Shown in pieces: positions 42,801 through 51,795 of a stretch of 64,000 bases of DNA (position 1 is the stretch's first letter; each line of letters opens with the position of its first letter). Origin of the DNA: Nemorincola sp044225795 (GTDB lineage: Bacteria; Bacteroidota; Bacteroidia; Chitinophagales; Chitinophagaceae); contig JBGAIF010000005.1 in assembly GCA_044225795.1 (NCBI GenBank), positions 1 to 64,000 of the forward strand, given 5' to 3'. The notes below the pieces were generated by a model, which saw nothing but the letters and a program-made list of their open reading frames with translations, was not told the DNA's origin and did no database searches. Both the position numbers and the translations under genes were made by a program.

Positions 42801-45800
42801 ACAGCCGTCATCAACATATCTCCTACCCTGGGGTCTTATGCCGCGAACAATGCGGGCACTGCTACTGTTACCTATACGGTGTCAGGAGGATGTTTTGTAA
42901 CTAAATCGGTAACCGTCAATCCGCTTGTTCCTTTGCCAGCGCCATTTGCAATGTGCCAGGGTACTTCTACTACGCTAACAGGCGTATCCGGAAGCACATG
43001 GACCAGTTCAAATACGTCTGTAGCCACCGTGAATTCATCAGGAGTGTTAACAGCAGTAAGTGCAGGCACATCCAGCATCATGTACACCACATCGGCAGGA
43101 TGCGCTTCTGTGACTACGGTCTCTGTAAATGCACTGCCGGCAGCTATCTCCGGACCAACGGGAGTTTGTACCGGTTCTTCCATCTCTCTTTCTGACGCTA
43201 CTGGAGGAGGTACTTGGGCCAGCAGTAATACCGCTGTTGCTACCATCACATCGGGTGGTTCCGTAAGCGGTGTCAGCACAGGCACTACAGTCATTTCCTA
43301 CACCGGTGCATCGGGATGCCTGGTGACCACTACGGTAACTGTTTCTGCTACTCCTGCGGCTATATCCCCTTCCTCAACTTCAATTTGCCCCGGATCAACA
43401 ATCGGCATGTCTGATGCAACAGGAGGCGGTACATGGAGCAGCGGTAATACCTCTGTAGCTACAGTATCATCCGGGGGGTTAGTGACTGGTGTAGCCACAG
43501 GCGGTGTCAATATCTCGTATTCTACAGGTGGCTGTTTTGTAACAGCCCCGGTACTGGTGAACCCAACGCCTTCTGCTATTGGCCCGGCGGGATCTGTTAG
43601 TGTCTGCATCGGCGGCACAACAACTCTATCTGATGCCACACCTGCGGGCACCTGGAGCAGTAGTAATACCTCCGTAGCTACAATAAACAGCGGAGGTCTG
43701 GTTACGGGTATGGGCGTAGGCAGTGTCAATATCTCTTATACAAATACTTTTGGCTGTTCGGTTACAAAACCGGTAACAGTCAATACAACGCCTTCTGCCA
43801 TTGTGCCGTCTTCTCCGCAGGTTTGCGTTGGATCAACAATAGGCCTATCTGATGCCGTGACCGGCGGTGCATGGGCCAGCAACAATACAGCCATCGCCAC
43901 CATCAGTTCAGGCGGAGTGGCCACAGGTGTTGCCGGAGGAACCACCACCATCACATACAGCATCGGCACGTGTACCACCGGCACTACGCTTTTGGTCAAT
44001 CCGTTACCTTCAGCTATTACGCCTGCTGGGGCGGTTACCGTTTGCGTAGGCACTACAGCATCCCTATCCTCAACAACCGGAGGTGGTGTATGGAGCAGTG
44101 GTAATACATCCGTCGCTACGGTGAACAGCAGCGGCGTTGTCACCGGGGCTTCAGCGGGCAATGTGAACATTTTCTACACATCCGTATCCGGATGTACTGT
44201 CTCTAAATCTGTTACTGTGAATGTGACCCCTGTTGCCATCAGTCCTATCGCGACAACTGTTTGCCCGGGCAGCACTGTCGCACTGTCTGATGCCGTATCA
44301 GGCGGTTCATGGGCCAGCAGCAATACATCATTAGCGACTGTCGGCTCCACCGGTATTGTCACTGGTGTTGCACAAGGCAGCCTCACGATCACTTATGCGA
44401 TCGGATCATGTCAGACGACTTCAACGGTAACTGTCAACCCTGCGCCAAACGCGGGTACCATAACCGGAGCCGGGGCCATGTGTGTCGGATCTTCACTTAC
44501 TGTATCTGATGCGGTAGCGGGCGGGGTATGGAGTAGCAGCAACACAAGTGTGGCGACTGTCAACTCCTCCGGTCTTGTCAGCGGGCTTTCCGGTGGTACA
44601 GTAACTATCACCTATGCTGTTACCAATGTATGCGGCACAGCACGCGCCCTTGCCACTGTTTCCGTGAATACCGCGCCGACATCAGGAACCATCTTAGGTC
44701 CTTCGTCTATATGCGCGGGTACAACACTTACATTATCCAATGCGACGACCGGCGGTTCATACACAGCCAGCAGCACACACTTATCTGTAACTTCTGGCGG
44801 ACTGCTTACCGGTATTTCCGTTGGCACCGGCACAGTAACCTATACAGTGACCACGCCATGTGGCACAGCATCTACAACAAAAACAATAACAGTTGGCGCT
44901 TTCCTTACTGCCGGCACAATATCCGGAGGCACAGTGATATGTGCAGGGTCTTCTCTTGCACTGAGCGATCCTGCCGCAGGTGGTGTATGGAGCAGCAGTA
45001 ATACTTCTGTTGCTGTCGTTGGCACTTCAGGAGTAGTAACAGGGGTTGGTGCAGGGGTTGATACGATATCCTATACGGTTACCGCTTCCTGTGGCTCAGC
45101 CATAGCTACGCATACACTTACTGTGAACCCCCTACCTAATGCAGGCAGCATCATCGGCACATCATTGCTGTGCGCGGGCCTCACATTCACTTATTCCGAT
45201 GCGGCGCCCGGCGGCGTATGGAGTACCACAAATCCAAAGGCTACAATTACAGGCACCGGATTACTGACCGGTATTACTCCCGGCACCGATACGATCCTGT
45301 ATTCAGTTACAAATAGTTGCGGGACTGCAGTTGCCTCCAAAGTACTGACCATCGGCACTTACCTCAGCTCCGGAACGATCTCGGGCCCGGCAAGTGTATG
45401 TGTTGCATCGTCAATAACGCTGTCTGATGCTGTACCGGGTGGCATATGGAGCAGCAGCAATACATCGGTTGCTACCGTTGGAACATCAGGTATCGTTACC
45501 GGCATGTCCGCCGCGTTAGATACTATCTCCTACACAGTTACTTCAAGTTGTGGTTCGGCCACATCTACTTATACGGTTCTGGTCAATCCACTTCCTAACC
45601 CGGGAAGTATTTCTGGTCCGTCTGCTGTTTGTCTCGGCGCACCGGTGACTTTAAGCAATTCCGTATCGGGAGGCGCGTGGAGCAGCAGCAGCACAGCCAA
45701 TGCCACAGTTAGCGGCACTGGTGTAGTTACTGCGGTCAGCCCCGGAGTAGCAACAATAAGCTATACGGTCAGCAATATGTGTGGTACCGCGTCTGCTACA

Positions 45801-48800
45801 AAACTCGTAAATGTCGGCAGCACGCTTACAGCAGGCTCGGTATCAGGACCTTCTTCTGTGTGTGAAGGCTCATCCATAACATTATCCGATGCCGCTACAG
45901 GCGGCATTTGGAGCAGCACAAATACTTCGGTTGCAGTTGTCGGCTCTACCGGCATCGTTACCGGCATCAGCGGCGGCACTGCAAGTATTGTTTATACTTT
46001 CTCTAACGTGTGTGGTTCTGTTGCAGCCAGCCAGGGAGTGACCGTAAATCCATTACCGGATCCGGGAGTCATTTCCGGCCCGGCATCTGTATGTATCGGT
46101 TCTTCGATCACCCTGAGCAATTCTGTTAGCGGTGGCACCTGGAGCACCGGCAACACAAATGCAACGATCACAAGCGGTGGTGTGGTTACGCCGGTAGCCA
46201 TCGGCTCAGTGACCGTAAGCTATAGCGTCACGAACGGATGCGGTACACTCGCGGCTACTAAGGTCATCAGCATTGGTACTACCCCGGCTGTTGGCAGCAT
46301 ATCCGGCCCTTCAGGTATTTGTCTCGGCTCATCCGTTACTTTATCAGATGCAATACCCGGTGGTATATGGGCCAGCAGCAATACGGCTGTTGCTACCGTT
46401 GGCACATCTGGCATTACAACCGGTGTCGGTCTTGGCACGGCTACAATAACATATATTGCGGGTAATGCATGCGGCGTAGCTATGGCAACAACAACTGTTG
46501 CTATCAGCAATCCGCCTAATGCTGGTTCTATACTCGGACCGTCCGGCTTGTGCGCGGGCACATTCACAGTATATCTCGATTTCTCACCGGGTGGTGTCTG
46601 GAGCGTGACCAATACAAATGCTACCATCACCGGCGCGGGCGTACTCAACGCGGTTACTCCATTCTCGGTTGACACCGTGCTTTATACAGTAACTAATGGT
46701 TGCGGAACAGCAATAGCTTCGAAAGTGGTGAACATTGGTATGTTCTTTACACCCGGCACTATTACCGGGCCAACAGTTGTTTGTACAGGCACTTCCATAG
46801 CGCTGAGCGATGCGGTACCCGGCGGCATATGGAGCAGCAGCAATACAGCATTAGCAACAATAGGAACGACAGGAGTTGTGACAGGTATTGCTTCCGGCAC
46901 CGCCACTATCTCTTACTCAGTGACAGCCAGTTGCGGCACTGCCACAGCAACTCAAACCATCACGATCAACAACTCACCTAATGCCGGCGTTATTTCCGGT
47001 CCGTCAAGTGTGTGTGTAGGCTCACTTATTGCGCTTACAGATGCTGTTGCAGGTGGTGCATGGGGTGCCAGCAATGGAAATGCAACGGTATCTATAACAG
47101 GAGTTGTGACAGGTGTATTTGCCGGTCTGGATACGATCAGCTACAGCGTCACCAATTCATGCGGAACAATTGCTGCTACAAGGGTGATCACCGTCAATTC
47201 ACTTCCGGCCACAGGCACCATCACAGGCGCTTCTGCAGTTTGCGCAGGCGCTTCTGTAGCACTCACCAATGCGGTATCAGGCGGCATATGGAGCAGCAGC
47301 AACACTTCCGTAGCTGTTGTTGGTACAAGTGGCATTGTCACCGGCGCTAACAGTGGCAACGTGACAATCAGCTATACGCTAACGAATATGTGTGGCAGTG
47401 CAAGCACCACTAAGACGATCACTGTTAATCCGCTTCCCGTTACAGGAACTATCTCTGGCCCTGACACCGTATGCGTTGGTTCTTCGATCACCCTTACAGA
47501 TGCGATAACAGGTGGTGTCTGGAGTGCAGGCAACAGTAACGCAACAGTATCCGGAGGCATAGTAACCGGAGTTTCAGCGGGTAATGTTCCGATATCGTAT
47601 TCAGTGACCAACGGGTGCGGCACATTATCAGCCGTAAAGGTCATCAATGTAAATACCGCTCCCTATCCGGGCGTGATCAGCGGGCCATCTGCTGTGTGCG
47701 TAGGCACCGGCATAGCGCTTACCGACCCTGTCGCCGGTGGCATCTGGGTGGTTAGTAACAGCAATGCTATTGTTGCAGGTCCGGGCATAATAGACGGTGT
47801 GCTTGTGGGTGTGGACACTGTATTCTACTCTGTGACAAATGCCTGCGGTACAAACGTCGCGAACAAGATCATTACTATCAATCCGGTTCCTGTACCGGCA
47901 CCCATCACTGGTATATCCGGCGAGTGTGCGGGCACAACCATTACTTTATCAAACACTATTGCAGGAGGTATATGGACAAGCAGCAATACAGCAGTGGCCA
48001 GTATTGGCCTTTCCTCAGGTATCCTGAATGCTTTGACCGCGGGAACAACAACAATCACTTACACCATAACTAATGTATATGGTTGTCCGGCGTCTTCAAC
48101 ATTTGCCGATACGGTCATTACTGTACCCGGTCTTTCCGCTATTACAGGCAGCTTGTCTGTCTGTGAAGGTGCAGCTACCCTGCTTAGCCACGCAGACCCC
48201 GGTGGAACATGGACCAGCAGTAACACATCTATTGCAGTCATTGACCCGTCAACAGGATTGCTGACAGGTGTTGCTGCAGGTACGACTGTTATCAGCTACA
48301 GTGTTATGAACATCTGTGGCAGCGCAACGACAACCAGGGTAGAAACCATAAATGCATTACCATCTGTAGCTGCCATTTCCGGCTCTGCAAATGTGTGTAC
48401 CGGCTCCGGATTGTTCTTATCTGATGCCACACCGGGCGGTGTATGGAGCAGCAGTAATACGGCAATAGCATCCATCGGCACATCAGGATTTGTGATCGGT
48501 CTGTCTCCCGGCACTACTACAATTATATATGCATATACTAACATCACAGGGTGCACCGGTTATGCATCGATGACTGAAACTGTGCATGCGCTTCCGGTTA
48601 TCTCGTCGGTTACAGGCATTACGCACGAGTGTATCGGCGCAACGACCATACTGTCAAGTGCCACCCCCGGCGGCAACTGGACAAGCGCTAATACATCAGT
48701 AGCTGTAGCAGGTGCTATAAGCGGTGCAGTAACCGGTATATCAACAGGCACTGCTACCATCATCTACACAGTAACTGATGTGGTTGGTTGTACATCATCC

Positions 48801-50030
48801 GTATCTGTTACAGACACAGTGAACGGAACATCATCTATTTCTCCGATAACCGGCCCTTCTGTGGTTTGTGTCGGTTCTTCCATTACACTATCTGATGCTA
48901 CCCCGGGCGGTGCATGGAGCGCTACTAATTCATCAGCAACAGTTGCGGGAGGCGTGGTCTCCGGAATGATGAACGGCGTGGACACTATCATGTACACCGT
49001 TACAGATGCATGCGGCATTTCTGTGGCAAGTATGCCGGTAAATATCTTATCTGCACCCGTTGCAGGCACGATCACGGGAGCTACCGGTGTTTGTACAGGG
49101 GCTACAATAACCATGTCCAGCTCCGTAGCCGGCGGTTTGTGGTCAACCTCAGACCTCTCTGTTTCCGTAGGATCAACAAGCGGCAACGTTACAGGTATTG
49201 CGGCAGGATCAGCTTCCATCAGCTATACTGTTACCAATGTTTGCGGTTCCGCAACAACAACAACTGCTATCTCCATTCTCACATTGCCTGATCCCGGCAT
49301 CATCACCGGATCATCAAGCGTATGTCTGGGCGGCACATTGATGCTCACTGATGCAACAGGTGGTGGCACCTGGAGCGCAACAAATGGCAGTGCAACTGTG
49401 GCCGGGGGATTAGTGACCGGTATCGCCACAGGTACTGACACCATAATGTATAGCGTGTCTAATGTATGCGGTACATCTGTTGCATCAAGATCCATCAATA
49501 TTGTTACGGTACCGGGCACAGGCACCATTACCGGGCCATCTGTTGTGTGCATGGGCTCCTTCATCAATCTCTCTGACGCTACCCCGGGTGGCGTGTGGAG
49601 CAGCAGTAATCCATTAGTGGCCAGTGTGAACCCGGCCGGCTTGGTAACTCCGAAGTCTCCGGGCATGGCGAACATCCAGTACAACCAGACCAATGCCTGT
49701 GGCACCGCGTTCGCGATACACCCGGTAACTGTATTGTCGCTGGCAGATTGCAACGGAGGTACCCTGGCCGCTGAAACCGAGTCTTTGACAATAAGTGAAC
49801 TGAGGGTGTACCCTAACCCGACCTCGGGAGTATTCACAATGAACCTCATTTCAGGCATTACCGAAGATGTCCATGTGACGGTCACTGATGTGGTTGGCCG
49901 GAAAATCACTGAACTAAATACAAACACTAACCGGGAGACTCAAATAAAGCTCGATCAGCCGGGCGGTATATATATATTATATGCTGTAGCCGGCGACAGG
50001 ACTTATATTCAGAAAATTACAGTTAAGTAA
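39846..50030 (+). CDS. 3394-aa T9SS giant surface protein: six NHL repeats, about 39 Big-type domains, sorting domain
   Basis: I start at ATG 39846 (MKRILRFAYL), one codon after an in-frame TTG; the signal peptide ends GTVQAQ. Six NHL repeats (about 39915-40950) with TIAGTGxxPGFSGDGGPAT and GNIYISDxxNHxIRKI form a propeller. About 39 Big-type repeats follow (40955-49745), each opening ISGPSxVCxGSSITLSDA, then GGxWSSSNTSVATVG and ending TVTNxCGTAxATK. A T9SS type A domain (RVYPNPTSGVFTMNL to KITVK) ends the protein. Repeats alternate between two subtypes. It is likely a stalk-like surface adhesin presenting a propeller at its tip. A terminator follows directly. The upstream 293 bp hold only AT-rich sequence. 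Confidence 0.9.
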   Translation: MKRILRFAYLLILTFYSGTVQAQTLISTIAGTGTVPGFAGDGGQATGAKMNNPSGVFVDAAGVKYIADYANHVIRKIDATGVIKTIAGTPGSPGYGGDGGPATGALLKNPAGIYVDGSGNIYFTEYNNHIVRKINTSGNISTFAGNGGSSGFGGDGSLATSTATKLSFPVGITGDASGNIFVADANNHRIRKIAAVSNIITTIAGKSGGPGFSGDNGPATNALLSNPFDVAVDAAGNFYISDQTNYCIRKINTTGTITTIAGTATSSGFSGDGGPATSAKFNAPCDIWVNSAGTTLLIADRFNNCVRQISSGVITTIAGQGTVPGYSGDGGPATSATLHETPFLYPDASGNLYISDFGNHVIRMVAPCSPPLVDVITGPTRLCTGATDTLKNDSTGGTWTASNGSLVIDPVTGIITGISAGIDTISYAITNACGTTTVTFIDTVAAAPSAISGTLFVCVGSSTILTSLPSGGVWSSSNTSVATVATGTVSGVAQGTTTITYAMNRCPVFATVTVNPAPAAIQPPGSVVICTGKAFALSDATSGGTWSSTNTSVATIGTGGGVTGVTTGTATISYTNSFSCAATKNVTVVTSPAAISPSTATICSGHGVAMSDATSGGTWSSSNTSIATVGTSGAVTGVSGGSATITYTLGTCFSTATVTVNPSPADITPSGAVSVCVGNTATLSSSAGGTWSSANTLVATIGTSGVVTGMATGSSTISYSTSFGCFKTKTVTVISGVGAISPSAPVVCAGSTLTLSDATGGGVWSSTATSVATIGTGGVVTGVAAGTTTISYTVGSCFAITTLTVNPSPSAINPPGPVTLCVGNTFTLSDATGGATWSSSNTSFATVSSGGLVTAVGTGVVVISYTNSSACSALKTVTVTVAVGTISPSSPTVCAGSTIALSDATSGGVWSSTATSVATVGTSGIVTGVAAGTSTISYTIGSCNTTTTLTVNLAPAAITGFSSVCEGLTDAFSDATGGGTWTSSNTAVINISPTLGSYAANNAGTATVTYTVSGGCFVTKSVTVNPLVPLPAPFAMCQGTSTTLTGVSGSTWTSSNTSVATVNSSGVLTAVSAGTSSIMYTTSAGCASVTTVSVNALPAAISGPTGVCTGSSISLSDATGGGTWASSNTAVATITSGGSVSGVSTGTTVISYTGASGCLVTTTVTVSATPAAISPSSTSICPGSTIGMSDATGGGTWSSGNTSVATVSSGGLVTGVATGGVNISYSTGGCFVTAPVLVNPTPSAIGPAGSVSVCIGGTTTLSDATPAGTWSSSNTSVATINSGGLVTGMGVGSVNISYTNTFGCSVTKPVTVNTTPSAIVPSSPQVCVGSTIGLSDAVTGGAWASNNTAIATISSGGVATGVAGGTTTITYSIGTCTTGTTLLVNPLPSAITPAGAVTVCVGTTASLSSTTGGGVWSSGNTSVATVNSSGVVTGASAGNVNIFYTSVSGCTVSKSVTVNVTPVAISPIATTVCPGSTVALSDAVSGGSWASSNTSLATVGSTGIVTGVAQGSLTITYAIGSCQTTSTVTVNPAPNAGTITGAGAMCVGSSLTVSDAVAGGVWSSSNTSVATVNSSGLVSGLSGGTVTITYAVTNVCGTARALATVSVNTAPTSGTILGPSSICAGTTLTLSNATTGGSYTASSTHLSVTSGGLLTGISVGTGTVTYTVTTPCGTASTTKTITVGAFLTAGTISGGTVICAGSSLALSDPAAGGVWSSSNTSVAVVGTSGVVTGVGAGVDTISYTVTASCGSAIATHTLTVNPLPNAGSIIGTSLLCAGLTFTYSDAAPGGVWSTTNPKATITGTGLLTGITPGTDTILYSVTNSCGTAVASKVLTIGTYLSSGTISGPASVCVASSITLSDAVPGGIWSSSNTSVATVGTSGIVTGMSAALDTISYTVTSSCGSATSTYTVLVNPLPNPGSISGPSAVCLGAPVTLSNSVSGGAWSSSSTANATVSGTGVVTAVSPGVATISYTVSNMCGTASATKLVNVGSTLTAGSVSGPSSVCEGSSITLSDAATGGIWSSTNTSVAVVGSTGIVTGISGGTASIVYTFSNVCGSVAASQGVTVNPLPDPGVISGPASVCIGSSITLSNSVSGGTWSTGNTNATITSGGVVTPVAIGSVTVSYSVTNGCGTLAATKVISIGTTPAVGSISGPSGICLGSSVTLSDAIPGGIWASSNTAVATVGTSGITTGVGLGTATITYIAGNACGVAMATTTVAISNPPNAGSILGPSGLCAGTFTVYLDFSPGGVWSVTNTNATITGAGVLNAVTPFSVDTVLYTVTNGCGTAIASKVVNIGMFFTPGTITGPTVVCTGTSIALSDAVPGGIWSSSNTALATIGTTGVVTGIASGTATISYSVTASCGTATATQTITINNSPNAGVISGPSSVCVGSLIALTDAVAGGAWGASNGNATVSITGVVTGVFAGLDTISYSVTNSCGTIAATRVITVNSLPATGTITGASAVCAGASVALTNAVSGGIWSSSNTSVAVVGTSGIVTGANSGNVTISYTLTNMCGSASTTKTITVNPLPVTGTISGPDTVCVGSSITLTDAITGGVWSAGNSNATVSGGIVTGVSAGNVPISYSVTNGCGTLSAVKVINVNTAPYPGVISGPSAVCVGTGIALTDPVAGGIWVVSNSNAIVAGPGIIDGVLVGVDTVFYSVTNACGTNVANKIITINPVPVPAPITGISGECAGTTITLSNTIAGGIWTSSNTAVASIGLSSGILNALTAGTTTITYTITNVYGCPASSTFADTVITVPGLSAITGSLSVCEGAATLLSHADPGGTWTSSNTSIAVIDPSTGLLTGVAAGTTVISYSVMNICGSATTTRVETINALPSVAAISGSANVCTGSGLFLSDATPGGVWSSSNTAIASIGTSGFVIGLSPGTTTIIYAYTNITGCTGYASMTETVHALPVISSVTGITHECIGATTILSSATPGGNWTSANTSVAVAGAISGAVTGISTGTATIIYTVTDVVGCTSSVSVTDTVNGTSSISPITGPSVVCVGSSITLSDATPGGAWSATNSSATVAGGVVSGMMNGVDTIMYTVTDACGISVASMPVNILSAPVAGTITGATGVCTGATITMSSSVAGGLWSTSDLSVSVGSTSGNVTGIAAGSASISYTVTNVCGSATTTTAISILTLPDPGIITGSSSVCLGGTLMLTDATGGGTWSATNGSATVAGGLVTGIATGTDTIMYSVSNVCGTSVASRSINIVTVPGTGTITGPSVVCMGSFINLSDATPGGVWSSSNPLVASVNPAGLVTPKSPGMANIQYNQTNACGTAFAIHPVTVLSLADCNGGTLAAETESLTISELRVYPNPTSGVFTMNLISGITEDVHVTVTDVVGRKITELNTNTNRETQIKLDQPGGIYILYAVAGDRTYIQKITVK
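40955..49745 (+). repeat. Tandem array of about 39 Big-type repeats with a two-domain higher-order period
   Basis: Units of about 70-78 codons. In the middle (units 17-31, about 44430-47880) odd units carry SSNTSVATVGTSGIVTG and end VNPLPNAG, while even units carry TNxNATITGxGVVT and end in VxIGTxLTAG, a period of about 153 codons. In the first part (units 3-8 and 12-16) long units with SYTNSFGC alternate with short ones with SYTxGxC, a period of about 146 codons. The last units (32-39) are more mixed. Confidence 0.8.
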
Positions 50031-50051
50031 CCTTCATTAATATCGTACCGG

Positions 50052-50086
50052 AACAGGGTTGATGCTTCATCAACCCTGTTTTTTTG
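50052..50086 (+). terminator. Intrinsic terminator of the giant protein gene
   Basis: A 13-bp perfect stem (AACAGGGTTGATG/CATCAACCCTGTT) with a 3-nt loop is followed by seven or more T. It starts 22 bp after the stop codon and separates the giant gene from the cytochrome oxidase cluster. Confidence 0.92.
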
Positions 50087-50151
50087 TACAAATAATCCTG
50101 TTTCCTGCATCTGAACCGGTCAAAAACTGCTCTATAAGTCGCAAATAATTG

Positions 50152-50159
50152 TACTTTTG
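50152..50159 (+). promoter_or_regulatory. Putative -7 box of the cytochrome oxidase cluster
   Basis: TACTTTTG followed by C matches TAnnTTTG. It lies just before ATG 50191 and argues against the in-frame TTG at 50149 as the start of ctaB. No TTTG at standard -33 distance was found. Confidence 0.5.
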
Positions 50160-50190
50160 CTGCCTACTTTTCATTTACCATATTATTATA

Positions 50191-51108
50191 ATGTTGCGGG
50201 AGGAGCCAATAGGCGAAAAGAGGCAAATGGTAGCGTTGGAACGATTCAGGGACTATAACCAGCTCCTGAAACCCAACCTGAGTGGCATGGTGGTATTCAG
50301 TAGTGTCATCGGGTACCTGATGGCGCCTGGTGTGGTATTTTCCTGGCTCGATTTTTCCCTCTGGCAACGAGTGATCACGCTGTTTATAGGCGGTATGATG
50401 GTAACAGGCAGCGCCAATACCATCAACCAGATACTGGAACGCGACAGTGACCGGCTGATGAACCGTACCCGTCTACGCCCCTTGCCGGATGGCCGTATGG
50501 GCGATACAGAGGCATGGATATTTGCCGTTGTTTTAGGGTTGCTGGGCACGGCATTGCTATCCTATTACTTTAACCTTCTGGCGGGGATACTGAGCCTTAT
50601 TTCATTGTTGCTATATGCATTTGCCTATACTCCCATGAAGAAGATCCACCCTGTTGCTGTGCTGATCGGGGCGGTGCCCGGTGCTCTGCCGCCACTTATA
50701 GGCTGGGTAGCCGGTACCGGAGCACTAACGGTAGGTGGCTGGATACTGTTCACCTTGCAGTTCTTCTGGCAGTTCCCGCACTTCTGGGCTATTGCCTGGG
50801 TCGCATTCGACGACTATAACAAGGCAGGAATACGCATGCTGCCTACCCGGGAAAAAGAAACAAGGTTCACCGGTGTTCAATGCATGCTGTATAGCCTGGT
50901 GCTGATACCAATGGCCACTTTACCCCACCTGGTAGGCCTCATCGGTAATGCGGGCATGTGGGTATGCCTGCTGGCCGGCATCATGTACTTTGCCGCATCA
51001 GTAGCCTTTTATGTTAAGAACGACCACAAATCTGCACGCAGAGTCATGTTTGCATCTTTCATCTACCTCCCAACCATTTTACTTGCGTTAGTTTTTGATA
51101 AAATATAA
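50191..51108 (+). CDS. ctaB: Protohaem IX farnesyltransferase (haem O synthase)
   Basis: The 305-residue membrane protein belongs to the UbiA prenyltransferase superfamily. The first Asp-rich motif is in NTINQILERDSDRLMNRT, followed by RLRPLP; the second is near AFDDYNKAGIRMLP. Eight to nine hydrophobic helices are visible. It adds a farnesyl group to haem B to make haem O, needed for haem-copper oxidases. I start at ATG 50191, although ATG 50227 with an AAAAGAGG before it is also possible. It is the first gene of a run with cytochrome oxidase subunits (12-bp gap to the next gene). Confidence 0.93.
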   Translation: MLREEPIGEKRQMVALERFRDYNQLLKPNLSGMVVFSSVIGYLMAPGVVFSWLDFSLWQRVITLFIGGMMVTGSANTINQILERDSDRLMNRTRLRPLPDGRMGDTEAWIFAVVLGLLGTALLSYYFNLLAGILSLISLLLYAFAYTPMKKIHPVAVLIGAVPGALPPLIGWVAGTGALTVGGWILFTLQFFWQFPHFWAIAWVAFDDYNKAGIRMLPTREKETRFTGVQCMLYSLVLIPMATLPHLVGLIGNAGMWVCLLAGIMYFAASVAFYVKNDHKSARRVMFASFIYLPTILLALVFDKI

Positions 51109-51120
51109 AACAAAGGAAAA

Positions 51121-51738
51121 ATGAGCTCGATAGCGCAACCGGAGCAACAACGTAGAAAGATACACCCTCAGAAGTTCATGCTGTGGGTAGCTATAGGCAG
51201 TATGAGTATGGCTTTTGCCGGACTCACCAGCGCCTATGTAGTAAGGCAGGCCGAAGGCAATTGGCGATATTTCAACCTGCCATTGGTTTTCTGGTTCTCC
51301 ACAGTGGCCATCCTTATCAGCAGCGGCACCATGATGATGGGCGTAAAGGCCTTTAAGAACAGGCAAATGGCTAAATTCCGTGCCCTGATATCTGTGACCT
51401 TGTTATTAGGTATCATTTTCGGGGTGCTGCAATATGCAGGTTTTTATCAATTGTACCACCAGGTACAGCAGATCCGCATAAACGGCCAGGTACTGAATGA
51501 GGCCAGTACGGTAAGGCTTGATGGCAACCCCAGCGAGTCATTCCTGTTCACAATTGCCGGGCTGCACCTGGCGCACCTTTTAGGTGGTATCATAGCCCTG
51601 CTTATTGTATTCTTCAGGGCATTCAGGTCGCGGGTGAAAACCTACAGTGCTACCGGGCTGGAAATTGTTTCCGGTTACTGGCATTTTGTAGATGTATTGT
51701 GGTTATATTTATTTATCTTTTTTCTGGCAAATCAGTAA
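51121..51738 (+). CDS. Haem-copper oxidase subunit III-type membrane protein (short form)
   Basis: The 205-residue protein has five hydrophobic helices and subunit III features: GLTSAYVVRQAEGNW near helix 1 and 2, GLHLAHLLGG in the middle and SGYWHFVDVLWLYLF at the end. It is shorter than the second subunit III gene downstream and lacks its His-rich loop region. Such paired cox3-type genes are common in Bacteroidetes oxidase clusters. Subunit III stabilises the catalytic subunit I and may guide oxygen entry. It lies between ctaB and the longer cox3. Confidence 0.88.
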   Translation: MSSIAQPEQQRRKIHPQKFMLWVAIGSMSMAFAGLTSAYVVRQAEGNWRYFNLPLVFWFSTVAILISSGTMMMGVKAFKNRQMAKFRALISVTLLLGIIFGVLQYAGFYQLYHQVQQIRINGQVLNEASTVRLDGNPSESFLFTIAGLHLAHLLGGIIALLIVFFRAFRSRVKTYSATGLEIVSGYWHFVDVLWLYLFIFFLANQ

Positions 51739-51795
51739 AAATATTTAGAAATTCGCACGCGGAATTGTTCCGTTAAGTACACTTTAACAATATCT

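Noticed and set aside
24545..49745. Possible CRISPR or satellite DNA suggested by regular repeats
   Set aside because: The periodicity is of about 210-230 bp, in frame, and codes for Big-type domains; there are no short identical repeats with unique spacers.
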